A stretch of 64,000 nucleotides of DNA from Polynucleobacter sp. MWH-UH2A (GTDB lineage: Bacteria; Pseudomonadota; Gammaproteobacteria; Burkholderiales; Burkholderiaceae). Below, one piece after another: positions 18,760 through 26,456 of this stretch. The translations under genes and the position numbers were made by a program. Under the pieces are notes generated by a model that did not search any database, was not told the origin of the DNA, and saw nothing but the letters and a program-made list of their open reading frames with translations. Each line of letters starts with the position of its first letter. Within the stretch, counting starts at the first letter, position 1. The stretch is from NCBI RefSeq assembly GCF_018687195.1, contig NZ_CP061321.1, forward strand, positions 868,001 to 932,000. Reading direction: 5' to 3'.

Positions 18760-18950
18760 TGGCTTACATTTTACAAGCTTGGAAGCAATCCCCTTTAAAA
18801 GTTATAAGAAATCGCACTGTGTAATAAGACGGACTGGATGCACGTCGTTCATTTGTCAGCACATTCAATTGATTTATCTGTAGATTCCTATGGGGCTCAA
18901 TTTGCTTTCCTATTGAAGATGACAAATTGTCTGATTGAACAAAGCATGAA

Positions 18951-18980
18951 ATTGATGTACAGTTGTATCGATACATCAAT
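18951..18980. promoter_or_regulatory. inverted repeat upstream of the TrpE-like gene (9-12-9)
   Basis: ATTGATGTA at 18951-18959 is the exact reverse complement of TACATCAAT at 18972-18980, with a 12-base spacer. A second, overlapping perfect palindrome TGTATCGATACA lies at 18964-18975. The element ends 13 bases before the preferred ATG of the TrpE-like gene, so it could be an operator or a leader hairpin. It does not match the Escherichia coli TrpR operator core. Confidence 0.5.
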
Positions 18981-18993
18981 ACATGAGATAGAA

Positions 18994-20466
18994 ATGATTC
19001 GATTCAAAAGATCAAGCAAGATCGATGTGCGGGCTTCAACAAACGAAGTAAATTTAATGGAGAGCGTATATCCAATATATTTGGAGTTGCATAAACAATA
19101 TCCAACTGAGAAGTTGCTCATATTAGAGTCCATGAATGCAAAGTCAGAGGCATCTAGGGTTTCCCTTATTGGAGTCAATCCTGTGCTGAACATCAGCGTC
19201 ATTGATCTCAACGTGACTATTACTGCGAATCAGGAAATACAAAAGAAGGTAAAAATTCTTTACTCAAACGAGCCCTATATCGAGCTTGGTGTGGATGCAA
19301 CATGTTTCCAATTGAAGAAAAGAGTGGATATTTGGAGCTTTTTAAGGAGATTGGATGAGCAATTTAAGCACGTAGATGGCGGGGTTATGGCTTTCACTGT
19401 GTTTTCATATAACACCATTCACTACATAGAGAATATTGAAAAATATGAAGCAGGTGATATTCCTGATATTCAGTTGATCTGTTATTCAAACGTTATTGAA
19501 TTTTCTGAAAATGGCGTTATCCACTATGAGTATGGCTTTAACGGAGTTAGCCCAATTGATTTGTCATTTATTGAAGGTGAGCGCAAGCCCTCAATCTCTG
19601 TAATTCCTGATTTTGACGGAAATTTTTCTCTTCAGAGCGAAACTTCAAAATCATCCTATTTATTAAAAGCCAAAATTGCCATAGAGCATGTGCGCGTTGG
19701 AGATGTTTATCAGATTCAAATTGGTCACAAAATTGGTGTGTCAGCAGAGGTTGAGCCATTGGAGGTTTATGCAAGATTACGCGTGATGAATCCATCGCCA
19801 TATATGTACTTCTTTGATTCTGGAAAATATAAAGTAATTGGGGCGAGTCCAGAATCATTTATCTATATGGACGATGAAATTCTGACCATTCGTCCAATCG
19901 CCGGCACTCTTGGTAAGTCGTCTTATGCAACAAAAGATGATGCCCGGCGTGAGTTTCAAGCGAATGCAAAAGAAATTGCTGAGCATCTTATGTTGGTTGA
20001 TTTGTGTCGTAATGATCTATCCAGGGTTTCAGATCCAAATACGCTTAAAGTTAAGGAGCTCATGTCCGTTGAAGAGTACTCGCACGTATATCACCTCATA
20101 TCAACAGTAAATGCATCCATTAATAATGATGTTGATAAATTCGATGTGATACAAGCCGCATTTCCAGCAGGTACTATGACTGGCACTCCAAAGATAAGGG
20201 CTATTGAGCTGATTTCTGAATTAGAGGATAGTTCTCGTGGCTTATATGCAGGATCACTCGGCATGATGGCGTTGGGCGGAAGTTATATAAATACCGCTCT
20301 TTGTATTAGGACGGCAATCGAACGCAACGGAGTTTATTCCTTGCGGGCTTCAGCCGGAATAGTGGCAGATTCAAAGATAGAAAGCGAATATTTAGAAACA
20401 TTGCATAAGATGGCCTCCGTCTTCAAAGCTATTACTAATAAGGAGATTACATGCCACATCGCATAA
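18994..20466 (+). CDS. TrpE-like chorismate-utilising enzyme (anthranilate synthase component I family)
   Basis: Synthase subunit of about 490 residues. The N-terminal domain has LLILES near residues 38-43, matching the LLES element that binds tryptophan in feedback-sensitive TrpE. The C-terminal chorismate domain has RPIAGT (Ala, as in TrpE, rather than the PIKGT of PabB), EHLMLVDLCRNDLSRV, EEYSHVYHL, FPAGTMTGTPKIRAIE and the end ASAGIVADS. It should convert chorismate with ammonia to anthranilate or a close relative such as 2-amino-2-deoxyisochorismate. The frame is open to 18838, but the ATG at 18994 gives the family length and leaves the inverted repeats in the leader. It overlaps the glutaminase gene by 16 bases. 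The region looks AT-rich, with ATA codons. Confidence 0.88.
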   Translation: MIRFKRSSKIDVRASTNEVNLMESVYPIYLELHKQYPTEKLLILESMNAKSEASRVSLIGVNPVLNISVIDLNVTITANQEIQKKVKILYSNEPYIELGVDATCFQLKKRVDIWSFLRRLDEQFKHVDGGVMAFTVFSYNTIHYIENIEKYEAGDIPDIQLICYSNVIEFSENGVIHYEYGFNGVSPIDLSFIEGERKPSISVIPDFDGNFSLQSETSKSSYLLKAKIAIEHVRVGDVYQIQIGHKIGVSAEVEPLEVYARLRVMNPSPYMYFFDSGKYKVIGASPESFIYMDDEILTIRPIAGTLGKSSYATKDDARREFQANAKEIAEHLMLVDLCRNDLSRVSDPNTLKVKELMSVEEYSHVYHLISTVNASINNDVDKFDVIQAAFPAGTMTGTPKIRAIELISELEDSSRGLYAGSLGMMALGGSYINTALCIRTAIERNGVYSLRASAGIVADSKIESEYLETLHKMASVFKAITNKEITCHIA

Positions 20467-21038
20467 TTGTTGTAGATGCGTATGATAGTTTTGTGCATAT
20501 TTTGGTCGGGTATCTTCAGATCCTAGGTTGTACTGTTGATATTTATCGACGAGATGACGAGAATTTATTCAAGGTTATTTCTGAGTCAGCAGGCGACATG
20601 CTTCTGCTTGGTCCTGGCCCAGGTCATCCAGTAGATTCTGGTTACAGCAAGCTGCTGGAGCTAAATGTTGGTCATATGCCTGTATTGGGGGTGTGTTTAG
20701 GTCATCAAGCAATAGCTCTTCATTACGGCTGCAAAATAGACTACGCAAAACATTTAATGCATGGAAAAACCAGTCGCATTACCCATGATCGCAAAGGTTG
20801 TTTTCAGAATTTACCAAATCATTTTTCTGTTATGCGGTATCACTCTATTGTGGTATCGGATGAAAGTTTATCTTCCGACATTTCAGTTTCAGCAAGGTCT
20901 GATGATGATTCTTACATTATGGGAATAAGACACAAGCTATTAAAGACGGAAGGTATCCAATTTCACCCAGAAAGCATTGGAACCTCACAAGGGATCGAAA
21001 TTCTCAAAAACTTCATAAAGACATATGTAGAGCATTAG
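20451..21038 (+). CDS. TrpG/PabA-like class I glutamine amidotransferase
   Basis: Glutaminase subunit of 195 residues supplying ammonia to the TrpE-like partner. It has VDAYDSFVH at the N-terminus, the oxyanion loop LLGPGPGHP, the nucleophile elbow GVCLGHQAIA (Cys near residue 82) and the C-terminal FHPES with the His-Glu pair. All three catalytic residues are present. The 16-base overlap with the synthase gene implies translational coupling and a stoichiometric heterodimer. TrpG and PabA cannot be separated from sequence alone; the TrpE-like partner favours the anthranilate side. Confidence 0.9.
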   Translation: MPHRIIVVDAYDSFVHILVGYLQILGCTVDIYRRDDENLFKVISESAGDMLLLGPGPGHPVDSGYSKLLELNVGHMPVLGVCLGHQAIALHYGCKIDYAKHLMHGKTSRITHDRKGCFQNLPNHFSVMRYHSIVVSDESLSSDISVSARSDDDSYIMGIRHKLLKTEGIQFHPESIGTSQGIEILKNFIKTYVEH

Positions 21039-21075
21039 CTGGCGCTAGAGTAATGCATTAGTTGTTTTTATATTT

Positions 21076-21105
21076 CAATATCGATTATTTGTTGGTTCGA
21101 TATTG
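21076..21105. promoter_or_regulatory. inverted repeat upstream of the FMN reductase gene (9-12-9)
   Basis: CAATATCGA at 21076-21084 is the exact reverse complement of TCGATATTG at 21097-21105, with a 12-base spacer, the same geometry as the repeat before the TrpE-like gene. It lies 35 bases before the ATG of the reductase gene. It could be an operator or an RNA hairpin; no T run follows, so a terminator is unlikely. Confidence 0.5.
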
Positions 21106-21139
21106 CCATCCAATCTGATTCATTTGGTAGGGTTAGTTT

Positions 21140-21742
21140 ATGAAAGTTTGTGTATTGGTTGGTTCTTCTCGAAAAAATGGTTTAAGCAATCAAATTTGTG
21201 GTTTATTGCAAGACCAATTTAAAAGTAAGGGGTTGTTTGGTATTTTTGTGCATTTGGCGGATAAGCGAATTGAGTTTTGTGATGCAGACAATCGATGCCA
21301 GTATTCGCCGTGCGGAGTTGGGGATGATTTGCCCATTATTTTGGAAGATATGTTGTCCGCAGACGGAATAATTTATATGCCAGTCATGCATGCCTTTGGA
21401 GTGAATAGTAAATTTCAGGCATTTTTAGAGCGTGTGGGATATGGGTATTTACGACCTCTTGATCGACCACTCAAGGATAAGATAGCCGCGATTATTGTAG
21501 TCGGCAGAAGGTATGGTCATACGGCCGTCTATTCGCAAATCATGCTTAATATCATGCTGAACAAAATGATTATGGCTGGTTCAGGTTTTCCGGCGCTCTT
21601 TTTGGGGATGCTTGGTAAGGCTAACGAGGACTATGAAGCTCTCGAGGCATTGGGGCAAACCGTTGATAGAATGCAAGATATATATAACCGACTTAATTAT
21701 TTATCTGCTAGATCAGCCCAAGGAAATTTTGATTTCCAGTAG
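21140..21742 (+). CDS. NAD(P)H-dependent FMN reductase / iron-sulfur-flavoprotein-like
   Basis: Flavodoxin-fold oxidoreductase of 200 residues. The N-terminal VLVGSSRKNGLSNQI is the FMN-phosphate loop of the FMN_red family. Residues 47-63 have C47, D50, C53, C58 and D62-D63, which line up with the C-x2-C-x2-C-x4/5-C...DD pattern of iron-sulfur flavoproteins except that the second Cys is Asp. Later GFPALFLGMLGKA and a C-terminal helix fit the family. It lies about 100 bases after the TrpG-like gene on the same strand and has its own upstream inverted repeat. Its 3' end overlaps the convergent TrpR-like gene by 46 bases. An electron-transfer or dehydrogenase step acting on the TrpEG product is possible but unproven. 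Confidence 0.82.
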   Translation: MKVCVLVGSSRKNGLSNQICGLLQDQFKSKGLFGIFVHLADKRIEFCDADNRCQYSPCGVGDDLPIILEDMLSADGIIYMPVMHAFGVNSKFQAFLERVGYGYLRPLDRPLKDKIAAIIVVGRRYGHTAVYSQIMLNIMLNKMIMAGSGFPALFLGMLGKANEDYEALEALGQTVDRMQDIYNRLNYLSARSAQGNFDFQ

Positions 21743-21993
21743 TTTTTTGAATTTCCCTTACGAAGATTCGATGCACCCCTAGTTACTTTGGAGATGCTGA
21801 CATTGAGGATTTTTGCGCATTCTCTTTGAGGTGTGTTCGTGCATGCTAGATTTTGATAAATACGAATTCGATCAAGTAAATCATCAATCTCTGCGTGCGT
21901 TAATATTTGTTTTAAAAAGTAGTCCATTTCGCTAGGCTGATTAATGCTGCAGAGAATCTCGATAAGTGCATTTTTTGCCTTAAACCGATTCAT
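21697..21993 (-). CDS. trpR: TrpR-family transcriptional repressor
   Basis: DNA-binding protein of 98 residues, close to the usual TrpR length. Helical segments match TrpR: FLKQILTHAEIDDLLDRIRIYQNL (compare LLNLMLTPDE...TRVRIVEELL), then the helix-turn-helix QRECAKILNVSISKVTRGASNLRKG (compare [23 protein letters not shown]). The arginines that contact tryptophan in E. coli TrpR have counterparts in RIRI and VTRG, so a tryptophan-type corepressor is plausible. It is convergent with and overlaps the FMN reductase gene. An inverted repeat in its own leader suggests autoregulation. TrpR is mainly known from gammaproteobacteria, so its presence here hints at transfer. Confidence 0.8.
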   Translation of the reverse strand: MNRFKAKNALIEILCSINQPSEMDYFLKQILTHAEIDDLLDRIRIYQNLACTNTPQRECAKILNVSISKVTRGASNLRKGNSKNYWKSKFPWADLADK

Positions 21994-22004
21994 GGGACCA
22001 CCTT

Positions 22005-22024
22005 TCTAAATTAACATTTTTAGA
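22005..22024. promoter_or_regulatory. inverted repeat in the trpR leader
   Basis: TCTAAA at 22005-22010 is the reverse complement of TTTAGA at 22019-22024, spacing 8. On the minus strand it reads CTA...GTTAA...TAG and sits directly upstream of the ribosome-binding AAGGTGG and the ATG. Its 20-base size and the CTA/TAG ends recall the TrpR operator, but the match is loose. Confidence 0.35.
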
Positions 22025-22065
22025 AGTTTATTTGATTCTTCTTTTATTTGGCTAATTAGACGAGA

Positions 22066-23307
22066 TTAAGCGTTAAAAGCGCCACCAGCTTCCAATGCTT
22101 TGAGTTCATCACCGGCAATGCCTAACTCAGCCAGTAACTCCGCATTGTGTTCACCCAGCAGTGGCGGATGTTTACGAACTTGTTGTGGTGTGCCCATCAT
22201 CTTGACTGCAAATCCAATATTAGGAACTTTGCCTTCAATGGGATGATCAATCTCCATGCGCATCTTGCGATGCTTGCCGTGTTCGCTATCAAATGCTTCT
22301 GGATAAGTATTAATGGGGCCCGCAGGGATGCCTTCAGCGAGTAATTCATCCACCCATTGAGATGCGGGTTTCGTAACAAAAGTTTTCTCCAGCTCCACGG
22401 CAAGTTCATTGCGATTGGCTAGGCGCAGTGGATTAGTTTTAAACCTATCATCTTCAAAGAGCTCTGGTCTACCAATCTTGTCACATAAAAGCTTCCATAG
22501 TTTTTGATTGGTAGCGCCCATGACAAAGTGGCCATCGGCAGCTTTCATGGCTTGATAGGGGGCGCTCATATGATTGGCAGTGCCGAGCTTATAGGGCTCA
22601 ACACCAGTGCCCCAATACTGCGCTGTATCCCAGATCGAGAATGCTAATGCGGAATCAAATAAGGAGGCATCAATAAATTGACCTTCACCCGTTTTGGTTT
22701 TTCCAATATAAGCAGACAAAATGCCATACACAGCAAAGAGTGCGCAACCAATATCAGCAACAGGAACACCAGCTTTTACTGGTGGGCCATCAGGATAACC
22801 CGTCACACTCATGACGCCGGACATAGCTTGTGCCATCAAATCAAAACCAGGCCGATCTGCCCATGGACCGCTTTGACCAAATCCAGAAATGCTTGCGTAC
22901 ACCAAACCAGGGTTGATCTTTTGCAATGAAGGGTAATCGATACCCAGTTTTTTCATGACACCGGGACGATAGTTCTCAACCAAGATGTCAGCCGTTTTCA
23001 CAAGCTCAAAAAATACTTTTTTACCCGCTTCTGTTTTGAGGTTCAAGGTCAGACTGCGCTTGTTGCGATTCATGTTCAAAAAGCCCATGCTGTCAGAGCC
23101 CTTCATCTTGAATCCCATCGCGCCACGTGTTTGATCACCAGTGCCCGGTGGCTCAATCTTGATGACATCAGCCCCTAAGTCGGCAAGCAGCATGCAGCAG
23201 TAAGGGCCGGCCATTACCTGACTCACGTCAAGTACGCGCACTCCAGCTAAAGGAAGGGGGTGGCTAGGGCCTGAGCTAGACCCTTGCGCAGATATAGGGG
23301 AATTCAT
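22066..23307 (-). CDS. CaiB/BaiF-type family III CoA-transferase
   Basis: Cytoplasmic CoA-transferase of about 413 residues, normal for the family. It has VRVLDVSQVMAGPYCCMLLADLGADVIKIEPP near the N-terminus, NRNKRSLTLNLK, RPGFDLMAQAMSG with the probable catalytic Asp, and a C-terminal PPLLGEHNAELL. These enzymes move CoA between carboxylic acids. The ATG at 23305-23307 is preferred; the open frame extends 26 codons further, but those residues look unlike the family. It is divergent from a Bug-type binding protein and an enoyl-CoA hydratase, which suggests a small carboxylate-degradation locus. The acid is unknown. Confidence 0.88.
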   Translation of the reverse strand: MNSPISAQGSSSGPSHPLPLAGVRVLDVSQVMAGPYCCMLLADLGADVIKIEPPGTGDQTRGAMGFKMKGSDSMGFLNMNRNKRSLTLNLKTEAGKKVFFELVKTADILVENYRPGVMKKLGIDYPSLQKINPGLVYASISGFGQSGPWADRPGFDLMAQAMSGVMSVTGYPDGPPVKAGVPVADIGCALFAVYGILSAYIGKTKTGEGQFIDASLFDSALAFSIWDTAQYWGTGVEPYKLGTANHMSAPYQAMKAADGHFVMGATNQKLWKLLCDKIGRPELFEDDRFKTNPLRLANRNELAVELEKTFVTKPASQWVDELLAEGIPAGPINTYPEAFDSEHGKHRKMRMEIDHPIEGKVPNIGFAVKMMGTPQQVRKHPPLLGEHNAELLAELGIAGDELKALEAGGAFNA

Positions 23308-23420
23308 GGATGTCTCGTTATTTTTTATGTATAGAATGAGGTCAATAGTAGCAAACACTACAAAAGCACTATAAAAACGCAACACTAAAGAAGCACTACA
23401 AGAATCTTGGAGACCGTATT

Positions 23421-24440
23421 TTGAACAATTCCTTACTAAATTTAATAACTAAATCTGTTTTGAGCAAAGCCCTTGCATCACGTGCATTGCTGGCTTTTGC
23501 CATGCTTGCTTGTGCCAATGTTGGTTTTGCACAATCTGCTTACCCAACAAAACCCATTCGCTTAGTTGTGGGTTTTGCACCAGGTGGCGGTACTGATATT
23601 GTGGCTAGAGCGATTGCCCCCAAGATGGGCGAGATTCTGGGTCAAAGCGTTATTGTGGAAAACAAGTCTGGCGCGGCGGGCACGATTGCTGCAGATCAAA
23701 TCGCTAAATCTGCACCTGATGGCTACACCTTATTAGTAGGGCACTCCAATTCCAATGCGATTGCGCCTTATGTCCTTACCAATGTTCCTTACAACCCAGC
23801 AACGGATTTCACACCCATTACTTACTTGGGATACGTACCTAATGTGCTAGTAGTTAAAGCATCATTACCAGTCAATTCAGTTTCACAATTGATTGCTTTG
23901 GCAAAAGCCAATCCCGGCCAAATGACTTATGGATCATCAGGTATTGGCAGTACACAGCATTTAGCCGGCGCTTTGTTTGCCAAGATTGCCGGCATTCAAC
24001 TCAATCACGTTCCATACAAAGGTAGCGGTCAGGCGATTATCGATTTACTCGGTGGTCAAATCACCATGAACTTTGATACCTTGCCACCGAACTTGCAGCA
24101 AATTAAAGATGGCAGCTTAAAAGCCTTGGCGATTTCAACACCAAAGCGTTTATCGATATTGCCAAATGTCCCTACATTTAATGAAGTCGGTATCATAGGC
24201 TTTGATGTGACCAATTGGTACTCTGTGATGGGTCCTAAAGGCATGGATCCTGCAGTGGTCAATAAGATTGACCAAGCAGTAAAGACAGCCATGGCTGACC
24301 CGCAGATTAAGAAGACGCTAGATTCTCAAGGATTGCAGCCGGAAGGCCCAGCAACACCGGCAGCATTTGGTTTATTTCTCAATGCAGAGTTGCTCAAATA
24401 TCAACGCTTAGTCAAAAGCTTAAACATTAAAGCTGAGTAA
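23421..24440 (+). CDS. Bug/TctC-family periplasmic solute-binding protein
   Basis: Exported binding protein of 339 residues. A signal peptide ending near GFAQS is followed by the family motifs [37 protein letters not shown] and [21 protein letters not shown]. The start is TTG at 23421 with GGAG at 23409-23412. Family members bind carboxylates for tripartite TctABC transport, but no TctA or TctB membrane genes are adjacent, so it is an orphan subunit. It runs into an enoyl-CoA hydratase gene and is divergent from a CoA-transferase, suggesting uptake or sensing of an acid that these enzymes handle. Confidence 0.92.
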   Translation: MNNSLLNLITKSVLSKALASRALLAFAMLACANVGFAQSAYPTKPIRLVVGFAPGGGTDIVARAIAPKMGEILGQSVIVENKSGAAGTIAADQIAKSAPDGYTLLVGHSNSNAIAPYVLTNVPYNPATDFTPITYLGYVPNVLVVKASLPVNSVSQLIALAKANPGQMTYGSSGIGSTQHLAGALFAKIAGIQLNHVPYKGSGQAIIDLLGGQITMNFDTLPPNLQQIKDGSLKALAISTPKRLSILPNVPTFNEVGIIGFDVTNWYSVMGPKGMDPAVVNKIDQAVKTAMADPQIKKTLDSQGLQPEGPATPAAFGLFLNAELLKYQRLVKSLNIKAE

Positions 24441-24445
24441 GTTTG

Positions 24446-25249
24446 ATGTCATCAGATGGGCAAGGAGGTACTGAACGCGTAGCACAAGTCACTCTTGAGT
24501 TACGCGACCAGTTTGCTTACATTACTTTTGATCATGTCGCCGCTCGCAATGCAATGACGGTTGGCATGTATCAAAGTCTGAAAACGATTTGCCAGGACAT
24601 TGCAAATAATCTGAGTATTCGGGTGGCCATATTGCGCGGTGCTGGCGGCAAGTCTTTTGTCTCTGGTAGCGATATTGCGCAATTTGCCAGCTTTAATAGC
24701 GGTCAGGATGGTGTACGTTATGAAGAGGGTATTGATGACTACCTAAGTCCTTTAGCCTTATTGCCTATACCAACCATTGCAGTGATTGATGGCATGGCTG
24801 TTGGTGGTGGTTTGGCCATTACGAGCTGTTGCGACTTTCGTATTTCAACACCAGACGCCAAGTTTGGCGTGCCGATTGCCAGAACCTTGGGTAATTGTTT
24901 ATCTGCAGGCAATATCGCTTGGCTAGTTGCGCACCTAGGTATCAATATTGTGAAGCGGATGTTACTTCTCGCTGAACTGATATCTGCAGAGCAATTACTA
25001 AGGCAAGGCTATCTCTTAGCTACCTATGAGCAAGCAGATCTTGCTAAAGAAGCGGATGCACTAGCAAAAAAACTTTCTGTATTGGCGCCGATTACTCAAA
25101 AATCGAGCAAGCTCACATTGGCCAGATTACTGCGCAATCAATTGCCTGACTGTGCAGATTTGATTTCTGAAACGTATGGCAGTGCAGATTTTAAAAACGG
25201 TGTGGCCTCATTCCTAAAAGGTGAGCCACCGACTTGGACTGGTAAGTAA
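24446..25249 (+). CDS. enoyl-CoA hydratase/isomerase family protein
   Basis: Crotonase-fold enzyme of about 267 residues. The oxyanion-hole segments are visible as GAGGKSFVSGSDIAQF and MAVGGGLAITSCCDFRI, followed by AKFGVPIARTLGNCLS. The position where hydratases often have a catalytic Glu is not clear, so isomerase or hydrolase activity is possible. The ATG at 24446 (a TTG lies one codon upstream) begins 5 bases after the Bug gene, so the two are probably co-transcribed. Role with the divergent CoA-transferase: likely breakdown of a CoA-activated acid (inference). Confidence 0.85.
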   Translation: MSSDGQGGTERVAQVTLELRDQFAYITFDHVAARNAMTVGMYQSLKTICQDIANNLSIRVAILRGAGGKSFVSGSDIAQFASFNSGQDGVRYEEGIDDYLSPLALLPIPTIAVIDGMAVGGGLAITSCCDFRISTPDAKFGVPIARTLGNCLSAGNIAWLVAHLGINIVKRMLLLAELISAEQLLRQGYLLATYEQADLAKEADALAKKLSVLAPITQKSSKLTLARLLRNQLPDCADLISETYGSADFKNGVASFLKGEPPTWTGK

Positions 25250-25265
25250 GCCAGCAGCTATTAGT

Positions 25266-26456
25266 TCAGTCTAAAAACAGCTCTTGAAGATTATTAAGGT
25301 AGCGTAGACCTAATTCGGTTGCTTTGAGCTTGCTGGGGTTCTGATCTAGCAGGCCTTTCTTGCTAGCCTGCTCAAGCCCTTTGCTAATCACGCTCAGTGG
25401 TAAACCAGTGCGCTCGCTAAAGGTATGGGTCTCAACCCCGTCTGTTAAACGCAAGGCATTGAGCATAAATTCAAAAGGAAGGTCTTTGGGTTTAATCACT
25501 TTGGACTCGATGAGTGCATTTCCTTTGTTTTCCATGGCAGACATATAGGCCTCTGGATGACGCTCTCGTACTTGCCTTGTAATGCGATCTGGAAATGAAA
25601 TCTTGCCATGCGCGCCGGCACCGATGCCGATGTAATCACCAAAGCGCCAGTAATTGAGATTATGTTTGCACTCTTGATTCTTCTTGGCATACGCTGAAAC
25701 TTCATAGCGTGTGTAGCCTGTCTTTGTGAGTAAGTCTAAGTTCTGTTCAAAAATCCCATCAACAACATCATCAGAAGGTAGCTTTGGTGGGATGTTAGCA
25801 AAGTAAGTATTGGGTTCTAAAGTCAGGTTGTAAAACGAGAGATGGGGTGTGCCAAATGAGAGGGCAGTTTGCACATCTGCTTTGGCATCTTCAAGGCTTT
25901 GATTAGGAAGTCCGTACATTAAATCCAGATTGACGGATTTAAAGTGCTCTAGCGCAATCGCGATAGCTCGTTTAGCCTCAGCTCCATTATGAATACGCCC
26001 TAATGCCTGGAGCTTTTCATCATCAAAGCTTTGTACGCCAATCGAAACTCGGTTGATTCCGCATTTTGCAAATGCGGCAAACTTTTCTGCTTCGATAGAG
26101 CCAGGATTGGCTTCCATCGTGATCTCGGCATCGGGTTCTAAATTCACTCGTGCCCGAATGGCACAGAGTAACTCATCCATGCCTTCGGGCGATAACAAGC
26201 TGGGGGTGCCACCGCCAATAAAAATACTGTGCACTTGTCGTCCCCAAACATTTGGTAGCTCAGTTTCTAAATCAGCAATGAGAGCGTTGATGTAACGCCT
26301 CTCATCAAAACCCGATTGATTGATACCATCCGTTTTAATTTGATGTGAATTAAAGTCGCAGTAAGGACATTTCTTTTCACACCAAGGGAAGTGTATGTAC
26401 AGCGCTAATGGCGGAAGTGCTGTCAGGCTAACAGCCTGACTTTGTAAATTAGACAC
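25266..26456 (-). CDS. hemW: radical SAM heme chaperone HemW
   Basis: Cytoplasmic radical SAM protein of 396 residues, formerly called oxygen-independent coproporphyrinogen oxidase-like. The N-terminal LYIHFPWCEKKCPYCDFNSH holds the CX3CX2C cluster motif plus the extra Cys-independent YCDF typical of HemW. GGGTPSLL, EANPGS and SIGVQSFDD follow, and the C-terminal HemN domain is present. HemW binds heme and hands it to respiratory proteins. It overlaps rdgB by 8 bases and forms a minus-strand operon rph-rdgB-hemW. Confidence 0.94.
   Translation of the reverse strand: MSNLQSQAVSLTALPPLALYIHFPWCEKKCPYCDFNSHQIKTDGINQSGFDERRYINALIADLETELPNVWGRQVHSIFIGGGTPSLLSPEGMDELLCAIRARVNLEPDAEITMEANPGSIEAEKFAAFAKCGINRVSIGVQSFDDEKLQALGRIHNGAEAKRAIAIALEHFKSVNLDLMYGLPNQSLEDAKADVQTALSFGTPHLSFYNLTLEPNTYFANIPPKLPSDDVVDGIFEQNLDLLTKTGYTRYEVSAYAKKNQECKHNLNYWRFGDYIGIGAGAHGKISFPDRITRQVRERHPEAYMSAMENKGNALIESKVIKPKDLPFEFMLNALRLTDGVETHTFSERTGLPLSVISKGLEQASKKGLLDQNPSKLKATELGLRYLNNLQELFLD

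Noticed and set aside
18951..18980. Reading the repeat as a canonical E. coli-type TrpR operator
   Set aside because: It lacks the CTAG-GTTAAC-CTAG core, so only a generic operator or hairpin can be claimed.
18838..18993. Longer start for the TrpE-like protein
   Set aside because: The extra 52 residues do not fit the TrpE N-terminus and would cover the inverted repeats. ATG at 18994 gives the normal length.
21051..21060. Palindrome TAATGCATTA after the TrpG-like gene
   Set aside because: Short, AT-rich, with no extension or repeat elsewhere; expected by chance.
24462..24469. AAGGAGGT inside the enoyl-CoA hydratase gene as a start-deciding ribosome-binding site
   Set aside because: No in-frame ATG, GTG or TTG follows at a usable distance.
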